DNA of 64,000 bases from CAYRVX01 sp964427875 (GTDB lineage Bacteria; Planctomycetota; Phycisphaerae; SM23-33): assembly GCA_964427875.1 (NCBI GenBank), contig CAYRVX010000005.1, forward strand, positions 50,450 through 114,449, read 5' to 3'. Below are positions 24,863 through 33,800 of this stretch, piece after piece. Each line of letters opens with the position of its first letter. Position 1 is the stretch's first letter. The position numbers were made by a program, and so were the translations under genes. The notes under the pieces are model-generated. The model was given only the letters and a program-made list of their open reading frames with translations. It was not told the DNA's origin and made no database searches.

Positions 24863-25690
24863 TCAGCCCGCCAATTCCGCCTTTCGTTTCTCGACGATCG
24901 CCCGCTTGTCTTCAGGCAGGTCTTCCTCGGCCAGGAGGGTGTCGCAGCCGTCGAGGAAGAACTCCCGCGCGAAGTCGGTGGTAAAGACGCGCTGCTCGGG
25001 CGGGCGGGTCTCGACGGTCTTCAGGAAGCCCTCGAACTCCTCGAAGTAGCTGCCGTAGATGTGGAACGAGTCGGCGACGTGCATGTACTCGCCCGGCTGG
25101 ACGCCGACCTCCGCGGCGAGGTCGCGCTGAAGCTCGGTGAAGGCGTACATGTTCATGAACGCGGCCTTGAAGGCGTCGTTCGAGCGGATGTGGATGTTCA
25201 TGTGCAGGTGCCCATCGGAGATGCGGAACCACAGCCGCTGAAGACACGCCGGGTCGTCGATGCTCATGTCGTTCCACACCTGCCAGGTGACCGCCTGGGC
25301 CCGCCGGGTGTGCGGCACGGCCTTGAGCCTCTCGATGGCCGCGGCGAGCTGGTCGTAGACGCCCTTGGCGGGCACCGCGTATGCCCGAAGCCGCTCGTGG
25401 TAGGTGTACTCCCACTTGCCGGCTGCCGGGTCGATCCAGTGGTCGTGCACGCCGTAGAGCACCTCGGCGCGGTACTTCTCCAGGTCCTCCAGCCCGCCGG
25501 GGAACGCCCGGTGGATTCGCGGCTCGGCGAACGGGTCTCTCACGTGGATCAAGGCGGTCACGTCCCGGCTGTTCGGGTCGCCCGGCTTGTCGTACTCGGT
25601 CGGGAAGCTCTCTCCGACCTCCCAGCAGGCGATGACGGCCTTCTCCCAGGCCAGCGGCAGATGATCTTCGACGATGTGAATCGACTTCAT
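24863..25690 (-). CDS. Thymidylate synthase family protein, divergent
   Basis: 275 residues from ATG 25690 (MKSIHIVEDHLPLAWE); GGAAG precedes it. The C-terminal half carries the ThyA core: RRAQAVTWQVWNDMSIDDPACLQRL with the candidate active-site Cys149, then FRISDGHLHMNIHIRSNDAFKAAFMNMY and GEYMHVADSFHIY, corresponding to the Asn/His dUMP contacts. The spacing and the lack of the canonical PCH motif fit archaeal-type or nonclassical ThyA, or a pyrimidine-nucleotide hydroxymethylase, better than E. coli ThyA. The expected reaction is methylation (or hydroxymethylation) of a deoxypyrimidine monophosphate with methylene-tetrahydrofolate. A TTGACC-17-TATCAA promoter lies 69 bases upstream. Confidence 0.75.
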   Translation of the reverse strand: MKSIHIVEDHLPLAWEKAVIACWEVGESFPTEYDKPGDPNSRDVTALIHVRDPFAEPRIHRAFPGGLEDLEKYRAEVLYGVHDHWIDPAAGKWEYTYHERLRAYAVPAKGVYDQLAAAIERLKAVPHTRRAQAVTWQVWNDMSIDDPACLQRLWFRISDGHLHMNIHIRSNDAFKAAFMNMYAFTELQRDLAAEVGVQPGEYMHVADSFHIYGSYFEEFEGFLKTVETRPPEQRVFTTDFAREFFLDGCDTLLAEEDLPEDKRAIVEKRKAELAG

Positions 25691-25758
25691 CGCGACTTCC
25701 GTGTGCCAGAGACTCCGAAGCTGCAAGCGGACCGGCGGCTCGTCGGGCACGGCCTCCA

Positions 25759-25787
25759 TTGATAGTGTCCCGCCGGCGCCGGGTCAA
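25759..25787 (-). promoter_or_regulatory. Predicted promoter of the thymidylate synthase homolog
   Basis: Minus-strand TTGACC (25782-25787), a 17-base spacer and TATCAA (25759-25764). Confidence 0.5.
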
Positions 25788-25908
25788 GCGTCGGCGGCAG
25801 TTTCCATGTCGCGGGGGCCGGCGGGGTGGTATGATGTACAACGTGCTTCGTGCGCGGCCGGTCGTGCGGGCGAAAGCCCGCCGGCGGGCGGAGAACGAGG
25901 GTCTGGCG

Positions 25909-27210
25909 ATGTTGCGAAGTCGAACGCCCCGTTGGATGGTCTTCGCGGTGAGCGTGTCGTTTGCGGTCGCTGCCGCGCCGCGGCCGGCCGGGGCCGGGGG
26001 CGCCCCCAAGCCTCGAAAGCCCGCCTCCAGGCGCCTCAAGCCCTATCCGAGCAAGTACTACATCATCTACACCGACCTGGACGCCAACGCCGTCCGCGAG
26101 GCGTCGGCGCGCATGTCGGCGATGGCCGAGGAATACCACCGCCGCACGAGGGACTTCGCGGGGGTCATTCGCAGGCGCCTGCCGTTCTACCTGTTCAGCA
26201 AGTCGCAGGACTACTACGACGCCGGCGCCACCAAGGGCAGCGCGGGCATCTACCACCCCGGCCGGCGGGTCCTGATGGCCCTCGCCGAGCATGGGACCAA
26301 CGACCAGCTATGGCACGTCGTTCAGCACGAGGGCTTCCACCAGTTCGTCCACATGGTCATCCGCGGGCAGATCCCGGTCTGGATCAACGAAGGCATGGCC
26401 GAGTACTTCGGCGAGGGAATCTGGACCGGAGACGGCTTCGTCACGGGCGTGATCCCGCCGTATCGGCTCAAGGGCCTCCAGGGCCACATCCGGGATGAGA
26501 ACACCCTGCCGCTGCGGGACATGCTGTTGATGACCTACGAGGAGTGGAGCCGGGCCGTCGAGGATTCCGGCGCCCAGGACGCCGACGACTCGAAACGCCG
26601 GGAAGGGCCGAACTCGCGCGGCGGCGAAGAGGGCGAGGACGAGAAGCCCGACCGCGGCCGCATCAACTACGACCAGGCCTGGTCGATGGTGCACTTCCTC
26701 GTCCACGCCGATGACGGCAAGTACCGACAGGCCTTCTCCGCGATGATCCGGGACGTCTCCCGCGGGCGGAACTGGATCGCCGCCTTCCAGGTCCGCTTCG
26801 GGCGCAACGTCAAGGCCTTCGAGAAGCGCTACCGGGACTGGTGGCTCGCCCAGCCGGAGAACCCCACGGCCGAGCTGTACATCAAGGCCGTCGTTCAGAC
26901 GCTGACGAGCTTCCTCGCCCGGGCCGCGAGCCAGCGCCAGGAGTTCCAGACGGCCGAGGAGTTCTTCCGCGAGGCCCGCTCGGGGAACCTCAAGAGCCAC
27001 AAGACGCAGTGGCTGCCGCCCAGCCTGCTCAACAGGGTGCTGCTGTACGCCCGCACCTGGCGGAAGGGCTGGTCGCTGGAGACCCAGCCGAGGGCCTTCC
27101 CGAAGCTCGTATTGACCTGGCCGGATGGGAAGACCTACACCGGCACCTTCAAGCACTCCGGCGGCAGGGCCTACGGCGTCAAGGTAACCATTGAGGAGAA
27201 GAAGGATTAG
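25909..27210 (+). CDS. Secreted gluzincin-type metalloprotease, DUF1570-like
   Basis: 433 residues from ATG 25909. An N-terminal signal-like segment (RWMVFAVSVSFAVAAAPRPAGA) is followed by a peptidase-MA-type domain. The zinc motif HEGFH lies at 140-144 (HVVQHEGFHQFVHM), and the third ligand region is NEGMAEYFGE about 25 residues later, as in planctomycete DUF1570 proteins. Residues 215-245 are an acidic low-complexity loop (DDSKRREGPNSRGGEEGEDE). The C-terminal third is helical with an MRF-like strand at the end. It is probably a periplasmic or surface peptidase; the substrate is unknown. TATGAT at 25830-25835 is a possible -10 box. The stop codon lies within a dispersed repeat. Confidence 0.8.
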   Translation: MLRSRTPRWMVFAVSVSFAVAAAPRPAGAGGAPKPRKPASRRLKPYPSKYYIIYTDLDANAVREASARMSAMAEEYHRRTRDFAGVIRRRLPFYLFSKSQDYYDAGATKGSAGIYHPGRRVLMALAEHGTNDQLWHVVQHEGFHQFVHMVIRGQIPVWINEGMAEYFGEGIWTGDGFVTGVIPPYRLKGLQGHIRDENTLPLRDMLLMTYEEWSRAVEDSGAQDADDSKRREGPNSRGGEEGEDEKPDRGRINYDQAWSMVHFLVHADDGKYRQAFSAMIRDVSRGRNWIAAFQVRFGRNVKAFEKRYRDWWLAQPENPTAELYIKAVVQTLTSFLARAASQRQEFQTAEEFFREARSGNLKSHKTQWLPPSLLNRVLLYARTWRKGWSLETQPRAFPKLVLTWPDGKTYTGTFKHSGGRAYGVKVTIEEKKD

Positions 27211-27244
27211 CAGGGATTCAGGGGATTCAGGGGATACGGATCAG
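27204..27244 (+). repeat. Dispersed GGGATnCAGGGGAT repeat, copy 1
   Basis: GGATTAGCAGGGATTCAGGG, followed by GATTCAGGGGATA. It begins over the stop codon of the metalloprotease gene. Related copies lie at 27621-27660 (inverted) and 50725-50759. Confidence 0.6.
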
Positions 27245-27614
27245 GGCTCATCCGGGACCACGGCGGCCAGGTGTGCCTTCGCCGGCGAATCGGGGGCCTG
27301 CCTGCAACGTGAGCAACATCGCTCGAATCGTGTCGGCAAAATCCGGGGCCGACCTCTATAAGTGTCCCTAAACAAAGGCTTTATAGTCGATTCCGGGAAA
27401 AATGGCTTTGTTTCGTAAAAACACTTATGGCGTCTTCCCCGGGGCCCTGGGCTCCTGCGATCGAGTCACCCCACAACCATCCCTTCAGCAGTTATTATAT
27501 ACATGAAACGCAGCGAAGTCATCAATTATTTCAAAATAATTCCGCAAATAATTGCCATGTCAACCAACGGCGTGAACGGGAAGGCCTCTGCGAAGGCAAG
27601 GCTTCTTTCTGTCT
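27211..27614. other. 404-base intergenic region bounded by inverted repeat copies
   Basis: No gene is supported here. The region is AT-rich in its second half, contains an interrupted inverted repeat (27358-27428) and is bounded by two inverted copies of the GGGATnCAGGGGA repeat. It lies between the 3' ends of two convergent genes. Confidence 0.6.
27358..27428. repeat. Interrupted two-part inverted repeat
   Basis: ATAAGTGT (27358-27365) and AAACAAAG (27370-27377) are mirrored by CTTTGTTT (27406-27413) and ACACTTAT (27421-27428). The intervals differ slightly on the two sides (4 and 7 bases), so it is a partial hairpin or a symmetrical binding region. Confidence 0.5.
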
Positions 27615-28826
27615 TCAGCTCTGTCCCGGTCCCCTGCATCCCCTGCATCCCTGCTGAATCGTTGTCCCTTCGTGCCCGAGGGCCTGGCGGATGGCGGCGA
27701 CGATGGTCTGGGTGGCGGGGCGGTGGAGGCGGCGGGCGTTTTCGGCCAGCCGGGCCAGCTCGGCGCGGTCCTCCAGCAGACGGGCGACGTGGTCGGCCAC
27801 GTCGCGGACGTTGCGCGCGAGGACGGCGGCGCCTTGGCAGGCGAAGTACGCGGCGTTGCCGGTCTCCTGGCCGGGAACCGGCGGCAGGAGGACCATGGGC
27901 GTGGCCTTTGCGAGGCACTCGGCCGTGGAGAGCCCGCCGGCCTTGGTGACCATCAGCGAGCAGACGTCCACCAGCTCGTGGACGCGGTCGGTGAAGGCGA
28001 TGCCCGCGAGGTTTCGCCCGGCCTCGGGCAGCCGGCTGAGCCGGGCGAGCAGCTTCTTGTTCCTTCCGGCCAGCACGGCCAGGAAGGCGTCGCCGCAGCC
28101 GGCCGCGATCCGCCGGGCGATCTCGACGATCGGCCCGCAGGTGAACTCCGCCCCGCCGCTGAGCAGGACGATGGGCCTCTCGGGCGGCAGGGACCACTCG
28201 GCGAGGGTCCGCCGGCGGTCCACGAGACGAGTCCACTTCGGGTTGACGGGGATGCCGCTGACGGTGATGCGGCCGGGCTCGATGCCCCATCGCCGCAGCG
28301 TCTCGGCGCTCTCGTCGGCCGGGACGAACCAGCGGTGCACCTGCTCGGAGAACCAGAACCGATGCACGCGGATATCGGTGACGACGACCATCTGCGGCGC
28401 GTGGATCTCCCGGAGGCGTCTCATCCGCCCCAGCAGCGGCGCGGCGAGGAAGTGCGTGGCGACGACCAGGTCGGGGGCGGTCCGGACGACGTGGCGGGCG
28501 AAGCGCCGAAGGTGCCGGCGCTCGTGCCACAGCCGGAGGTGCTCCCTGAGCCCGCGCCGGGCGGTCTGCGGGCGGTCGTTGAACCAGAATCCCAGGCCGT
28601 ACAGGCGCGGAAACTTCGAGACGGCCAGCGAGTAACCCCCGGCGTAGTAGGCCCGAAACGCCCACGGCGCGAAGGCCAGGACATCCACAACGTCGAGGCG
28701 GGCGGCGGGGAAGTCCGATCGCAGGGAATCGGCGATCGCCCGGGCGGCCTGGTTGTGCCCCGCGCCGACCGACGCCGAGACGATCAGGACCCGCGGGCCT
28801 GGCGCGTTGTGGCTCTCGGCGCTCAT
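27615..28826 (-). CDS. MGDG-synthase/MurG-type glycosyltransferase (GT28)
   Basis: 403 residues from ATG 28826. The N-terminal MGDG_synth domain has VLIVSASVGAGHNQAARAIADSL; the C-terminal GT28 half has the donor-site stretch VTKAGGLSTAECLAKATPMVLLPPVPGQETGNA (here in two parts, TKAGGLSTAE and PPVPGQETGNA). Relatives transfer glucose or galactose to diacylglycerol at the inner membrane, so a glycolipid synthase is likely; MurG itself is less so. The last 15 residues (IQQGCRGCRGPGQS) are translated from a dispersed DNA repeat and are probably not part of the native fold. Confidence 0.85.
   Translation of the reverse strand: MSAESHNAPGPRVLIVSASVGAGHNQAARAIADSLRSDFPAARLDVVDVLAFAPWAFRAYYAGGYSLAVSKFPRLYGLGFWFNDRPQTARRGLREHLRLWHERRHLRRFARHVVRTAPDLVVATHFLAAPLLGRMRRLREIHAPQMVVVTDIRVHRFWFSEQVHRWFVPADESAETLRRWGIEPGRITVSGIPVNPKWTRLVDRRRTLAEWSLPPERPIVLLSGGAEFTCGPIVEIARRIAAGCGDAFLAVLAGRNKKLLARLSRLPEAGRNLAGIAFTDRVHELVDVCSLMVTKAGGLSTAECLAKATPMVLLPPVPGQETGNAAYFACQGAAVLARNVRDVADHVARLLEDRAELARLAENARRLHRPATQTIVAAIRQALGHEGTTIQQGCRGCRGPGQS
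27621..27660 (-). repeat. Dispersed GGGATGCAGGGGAT repeat, copy 2
   Basis: On the minus strand GATTCAGCAGGGATGCAGGG, then GATGCAGGGGACCGGGACAG. It is read in frame as the C-terminus of the glycosyltransferase. Confidence 0.6.
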
Positions 28827-28898
28827 ACGCCATAGTCTCCCCGGGCGGCGGGCGGCCTGCAAGGGGAGCCGCGGAACCGCCAACCGCTCCCGGCCGCC

Positions 28899-30689
28899 TC
28901 AGTGGCTGGTCTTGGCTCGCGTGGCCAGCGACGCGAGGAGCCTGGCGGCTTCGTGCTGGTAGGGGTTCGGCGGGGCGGCGATGACGATCCTGAAGTATTC
29001 CTCCGCGGTCTTGAGGTCTTTGATCAGGACTCGGGCGGGCGCTTCGGCGGGTTTCAGGGCGATCAGGCCGAGCTCGAAGTTGGCGGTGATGGCCGCGTCG
29101 GTTCGCTCGTCCTTGGCCAGTTGGATGAGCATCTCCGTCCGCTCGTAGGGGTTGGGCGTGTTCAGGGCGACGCCGAGCTTGAGGTTGTCGCCCATGGCGG
29201 TGGCTTCCCGTTTGGTGGTGGTGTCGCTGAGCAGGCTGGCGAGGCGCTGGTAGTAATCCGGGCGCTTGGGGTTCAGGTCCAGGTACGCCGCGAGGGCCTC
29301 GGCGCTGTTGGCGTCGCGGAGGACGTTGTTTCGTTCCATGAGCCAGGCGAGGCGTTCGACGGCCTCTCTGGCCCCGAGGAAGTACTCCCGGCTGGGCACG
29401 TCGGCCGGCAAAGTGAACATTCGGGCCGCCCTGGGCGCCGGCGCGCGGTCGGCGGCGGCTGGGAACATCTCCCGAAGGGCCTCGCGGGCCCGCTGAAGGT
29501 GCTCGTCGGCCTTGCGAACGAGGGCATTGGGGTCGCCCCCGCCGTCGTGCGCGACGGCCCGCAAGGCCAGCTCGCCGAGGTGCCAGTCGGCCAGGATCGC
29601 CTGCGGGGCGGGGGGGTAGCTGCTGCGAAGGGACTCCCACGCCTTCGCCGAATCGCCCAGGGCGAAGGAGGGGGAGTACTTGATCAGCCCGCCGGCCAGC
29701 GCGACCTCGTCCACCTGAAGGCTCATCGCCTGCGCCCGCAGCCACGTCAGCGCCGCGGCGCGGGCGCTGCCGCCGTGGCGGGCCAGGAACCGCTGGCAGG
29801 TCTTGACGAGCGCGTCGCGGCGAACCCGAAGGTCTTCGGCGACCTGCACGCGGATCGCCTGCGGGTTCAGGCCGGCCGCCCGGTGCCGGCGGCTCCACGG
29901 GCCCAGCGCCTCGTCCTCGAAGATCGACCCGTCCACCTGGAGGCGATTGACGATCAGCGCGTAGTCCAGCTCGTCGGCGCCGACCTTGAGGTAGAACATG
30001 GCGACGGGCGCCCCCAGGAGCATCAGGACGAGCGGGCAGACGGGCCCGGACCGCAGCCCCGTCAGGCGGGCCAGCCCCAGCACGACGGCGCCGGCGAGCA
30101 CGGCCGAGACGAAGGCGATCAGGAACGGAGCATACAAGGCCCACCGCTGTAGTGGCAGGACGGCCGCCGTGTCCACTCCCGCCAGGGCCGACAGCGCGAA
30201 ATACGCCGCGCCCGGCAGGAGCCCCAGCACGGAGGCGAGAAACGGCATCTCCCTGCGGAGCGAGCTTCGGCTGGCCAGCGCGCATCCAATGGCCACCGCC
30301 AGCGCCAGCACCGGCGCGTGGCCCACCACGGCCACGATCAGCACGAAAGGCACCGCGCGCTGCGAACGGTACAGCACGGCCACGAGGATCGGCACGAGCG
30401 TCACCAGCCCCAGCAGCAGCCCGCTCACGAGGATCATCCACGGGTAGGTCAGTATGTCCAGCGGGTGGCGGAAGATCTCCCCCAGAGGGGTCGTGAGGTC
30501 GTGATAATAGGCGGCCGGATCGAAACGGGCCCACTGGCCCGTCGCCAGATACCGCCAGAACGCGTTCACCGCCGCGAAGGCCGCCAGGTGAATCGCGTAG
30601 TACACGGCGCCGCGCCACGCCCGGCCGGCGCGCAGAAGCGGCTCGGCCCCCTCGCCAGCCGCCTCGCCGCTGTTCGCCGTGACGCTCAT
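28899..30689 (-). CDS. Multi-pass membrane protein with helical repeat C-terminus
   Basis: 596 residues from ATG 30689; an in-frame start at 30734 is possible. Five or six membrane helices fill about residues 28-210 (AVYYAIHLAAFAAVNAFW, WMILVSGLLLGLVTLVPILV, FVLIVAVVGHAPVLALAV, FLIAFVSAVLAGAVVLGLA). The first resembles YIP1-like helix bundles. Residues 240-595 are soluble and alpha-helical with TPR-like stretches (WESLRSSYPPAPQAILADWHLGELALRAVA). No family is firmly recognised. It follows the AsmA-like gene on the same strand across a long palindrome, and precedes the glycosyltransferase by 72 bases. Confidence 0.65.
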   Translation of the reverse strand: MSVTANSGEAAGEGAEPLLRAGRAWRGAVYYAIHLAAFAAVNAFWRYLATGQWARFDPAAYYHDLTTPLGEIFRHPLDILTYPWMILVSGLLLGLVTLVPILVAVLYRSQRAVPFVLIVAVVGHAPVLALAVAIGCALASRSSLRREMPFLASVLGLLPGAAYFALSALAGVDTAAVLPLQRWALYAPFLIAFVSAVLAGAVVLGLARLTGLRSGPVCPLVLMLLGAPVAMFYLKVGADELDYALIVNRLQVDGSIFEDEALGPWSRRHRAAGLNPQAIRVQVAEDLRVRRDALVKTCQRFLARHGGSARAAALTWLRAQAMSLQVDEVALAGGLIKYSPSFALGDSAKAWESLRSSYPPAPQAILADWHLGELALRAVAHDGGGDPNALVRKADEHLQRAREALREMFPAAADRAPAPRAARMFTLPADVPSREYFLGAREAVERLAWLMERNNVLRDANSAEALAAYLDLNPKRPDYYQRLASLLSDTTTKREATAMGDNLKLGVALNTPNPYERTEMLIQLAKDERTDAAITANFELGLIALKPAEAPARVLIKDLKTAEEYFRIVIAAPPNPYQHEAARLLASLATRAKTSH

Positions 30690-30739
30690 CGCATGTCTCA
30701 GTACGACGCTCCTGCGCCGCGGCAGTTGCTCCACAAAGG

Positions 30740-30826
30740 GCTGTCAGCTATCAGCTTTCAGCGTTCAGCCAGCAGAAAGCCCCTCGGCAGGGGCCCGCTG
30801 ACTGCTGAAAGCTGATGGCTGACAGC
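30740..30826. repeat. Long imperfect palindrome (23-bp arms)
   Basis: GCTGTCAGCTATCAGCTTTC-type arm (30740-30762) and its complement (30804-30826) differ at one base. A GCCCCT-CGGC-AGGGGC hairpin lies inside. It starts directly after the AsmA-like gene's stop at 30827, so on the minus strand it is in terminator position, but no U-run follows. Confidence 0.65.
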
Positions 30827-33800
30827 TTATTTATTCTTACCCGCCGCCAGCCAGATGCGATAGAAAATGTTGTTCTTCAGGAAGATGACGAACAGCGTCT
30901 CGTTGGGCCAGAGGTACGAGACCTCCTCGTCGTGCATCTTTCCGCCCTCGATGCGGGCCTTGAAGTTGAGGATCGGAATCCGCCCCTGGCGGTAGGTATG
31001 GTTCCACTCGGCTGACTGGGGCGTGCCCAGCAGGATCAGCCCGATCTCGTACCGCCCGATGTTCCCGGCGTCCGTCGTGCCCTCCATGTACAGGTCGTAT
31101 GTCTTCCCGTCGAAGACCATGTCGTTCCTGGCCGTCCCGTCGGGGCCGAACTCGGCGAACGCCGTCATCTTCCGGTAGTGGTACTTGGCCAGGTTCAGCC
31201 CGGGGAAGATCTTGGTGACGAACTTCGGCGCGGCGCGGCCCTGGGTGGTCCCGTCCATCGTGACCGTCCTGCCCGAGCCCACACGGCGAAGCGGATAGCG
31301 CGGGTCGATCGCGCCGGCCAGCACGTCCGCCAGCGACGCCGTGACCTCCTCCCGCCGACTGAACGTGCCGTGCACCGTGTTGCCCGGGAAGAACTTCGCA
31401 AGCTGCGGCTGGATGTTCTCCTCGCCGAGCACGTTGCTCAGCACGCTCCGGCAGGTCACCGACCGGGCCGGACTCGTCAGGTCCGTGCTGTACCGGTCGC
31501 TCATGAGGCCGCCGTTGAGCCCGCCGAAGTAGGCGATCTTCACGCGTCCGTCGGCAGCCGAGGCGGTCAGCTCCAGCCGCCGGACGTCGTACACCTGATC
31601 GACGGACACGTCGTAGCTCCTGAGGCGATCGACGCTGACGCGCCCGTCGATCCGGGCGGCCGCGAGGTGCTTCCGGGCGGCCGCGGCCAGCTTCCGGGCC
31701 CGGGCGCGGACCGACTCCTGCTCAAACTCGGTGAGCGTATGGCCGGGGGGCCTCGCGGCTGGAGCGTTTGCATCCGAGCCCCACTTGGTAAGCTCCTCCA
31801 GGTCGAGCCGCTCGGCCAGCAGGTGGAACGACCCGCGTGCCTTCGCCGGCAGGTCCGAGAGGTCCGCCAGGAGCCATCCGTGGCTGCCCCCGGCCCGAAG
31901 CTCCAGGCCGTCGGTCCGGAACCTGCCGACGTCCGGGAAGTTGTCCTCGATGAATTCGGCCCACCGCGGGTCGTTCGGGTCGACGGGGCCCTTCAGCGAC
32001 AGGCCCCGTACCGGCGTGAGCCCCTCGACGAGCAGCTCGCCGTGGAGGGCAACGTCCTTGCCCCGCACGCGGGCGCGCAGGGCGTCGAGCCTCACCGTCG
32101 CGCGGGAGACGACGCCTCTGGCCGCGTCGGTCAGATCGACGTCGATGAGCGCCCGGCCGGACAGGCCGTAGGGCTTCAGCGCGGGAACCAGCGTCTCCAG
32201 CGCTTCGAGGCGCCGGGAAGACGCGGCCAGGTGGCCGGCGATCGTGCCGATCTTCGCGGGCAGCCCGTCGGCGCCGACCGTCAGGTCCGCGCGGGCCTCG
32301 GCGAGCAACTGCGCCTCGCCGATCCTCACGTGGACGTCGTCGAGCCGGATGCGCGAGAGGTCCGCCGGGCAGTAGATCGCGAAGCTGGCCCTGGCCGCCG
32401 CGCCGAGCGGCTTCGAGCCGGGCGCCGAACCGCGCATGGCGGGCAGCCTGGCTACCGCCAGCCCGCCTGCCTCCAGGTGACAGGCGGCGCGGACGCTGTT
32501 GCCGTCGAACGCGGCGGTCGTCTGGACGGCCAGCCGCCCGGCAACGCCGTGGCGCCGCGTGAGCCGCCCGAGCCGCGGCAGCAGGGCCCACAGGGCCTCC
32601 TCGGCCGCGACCGACGCGTTGGCGTCGATCCGGAGGCTTTCCAGCCCCGGTTGCGGCCAGAGCTTCCTGCCACCCGAGAGCTTCTTGTCCAGCAGTTCAG
32701 CCCGCCCGGTCATGGCCAGGCGGCTGCCCGCGAAGTTCAGCTCGCCGCGGCTGACCTGCGCCACGAGCAGGTCCCGCTTGCGGGCGAGGCTGCCGCGAAG
32801 CCGCAGGGAGAGGCCGGTTCCTGATGCCTTGCTGCGCCCGCCGGGGCCCGGCGCGGCGTATTCGAGCCCCGTGGCGTCGCAGAATGCGTTGGCGTCGAAG
32901 ACGCCGTGACGGAGCTTGCCTCGGGCGGCGAGGTTCACCCGGCCGGCCAGCCTGGCCCCGGCGAGCCGCTCGGCGAGCGCGGGCGATGACTCGACCAGTT
33001 TGCGAACATCCTCCGCGACGGCCTGGACGATCCAGTCCAGCTCGTCGGGCGGGAGTTTCCACGTGCCCGCGGGCGTGAGAGGCGCAGCGTCAAAGTTGCA
33101 GTTGACCGTGACCTCGCCGTGCGGCGAGGCCCACGTGCAGGCCAGCAGGTTTGCCCGCCCGGGCGCGGCGGACGGATCGCAGCGGAAATCGACGTGGACC
33201 TCGGCCTCCCGGCCGGCGGGCTTGTCGAACCATGGCCCCAGCGCCAGGTGGACGTTGCTCAGGTCGACCGAGAGTCGCCCGCGGCGATACCCCGATGCCG
33301 CGTGAACGGCGAGCCGCCCGGTCAGCCGGCCGCGAAGCCGCTGTTGCAGGCCCCCCGCCGCCGGGACGCACGCCAGGAGGGCATCGAGTTTTTCGGCCGC
33401 GACCCGGCCGGTGAAGTCGATGCTTCCGTTCGCGTCGCCTTCCTCGCCGCGGCCGGGGCTGAACGTCAGGTTCGCCCGGTCGATTCCGAGCCGCCCGGCG
33501 CCGACGGTCACGGCCAGGTCCAGGTCGCTCAGCGAGGTGTGGTTGGCGTCGATGGCCGCGCCTATGTCCAGGTGAAGCGGGTTGCCCTCCGGCTTGACAA
33601 AGCGGTCAGCGACGGCCAGCGAGGTATCCGCGGCGGCAAGGAAGCTCACGTGGACGCGTGTGGCCGGGGCGTGGTGGATGAACCACCGGCCGGTGACGGC
33701 CCCGCGTAGCCTCACGTCGCGCCACCAGCCGCCCCCGGCGGCCCGCGGGATGAGGTCGAGCAGGCTGTTGGGGTCGTGGATCTCCCACGAGCCGCGCCAG

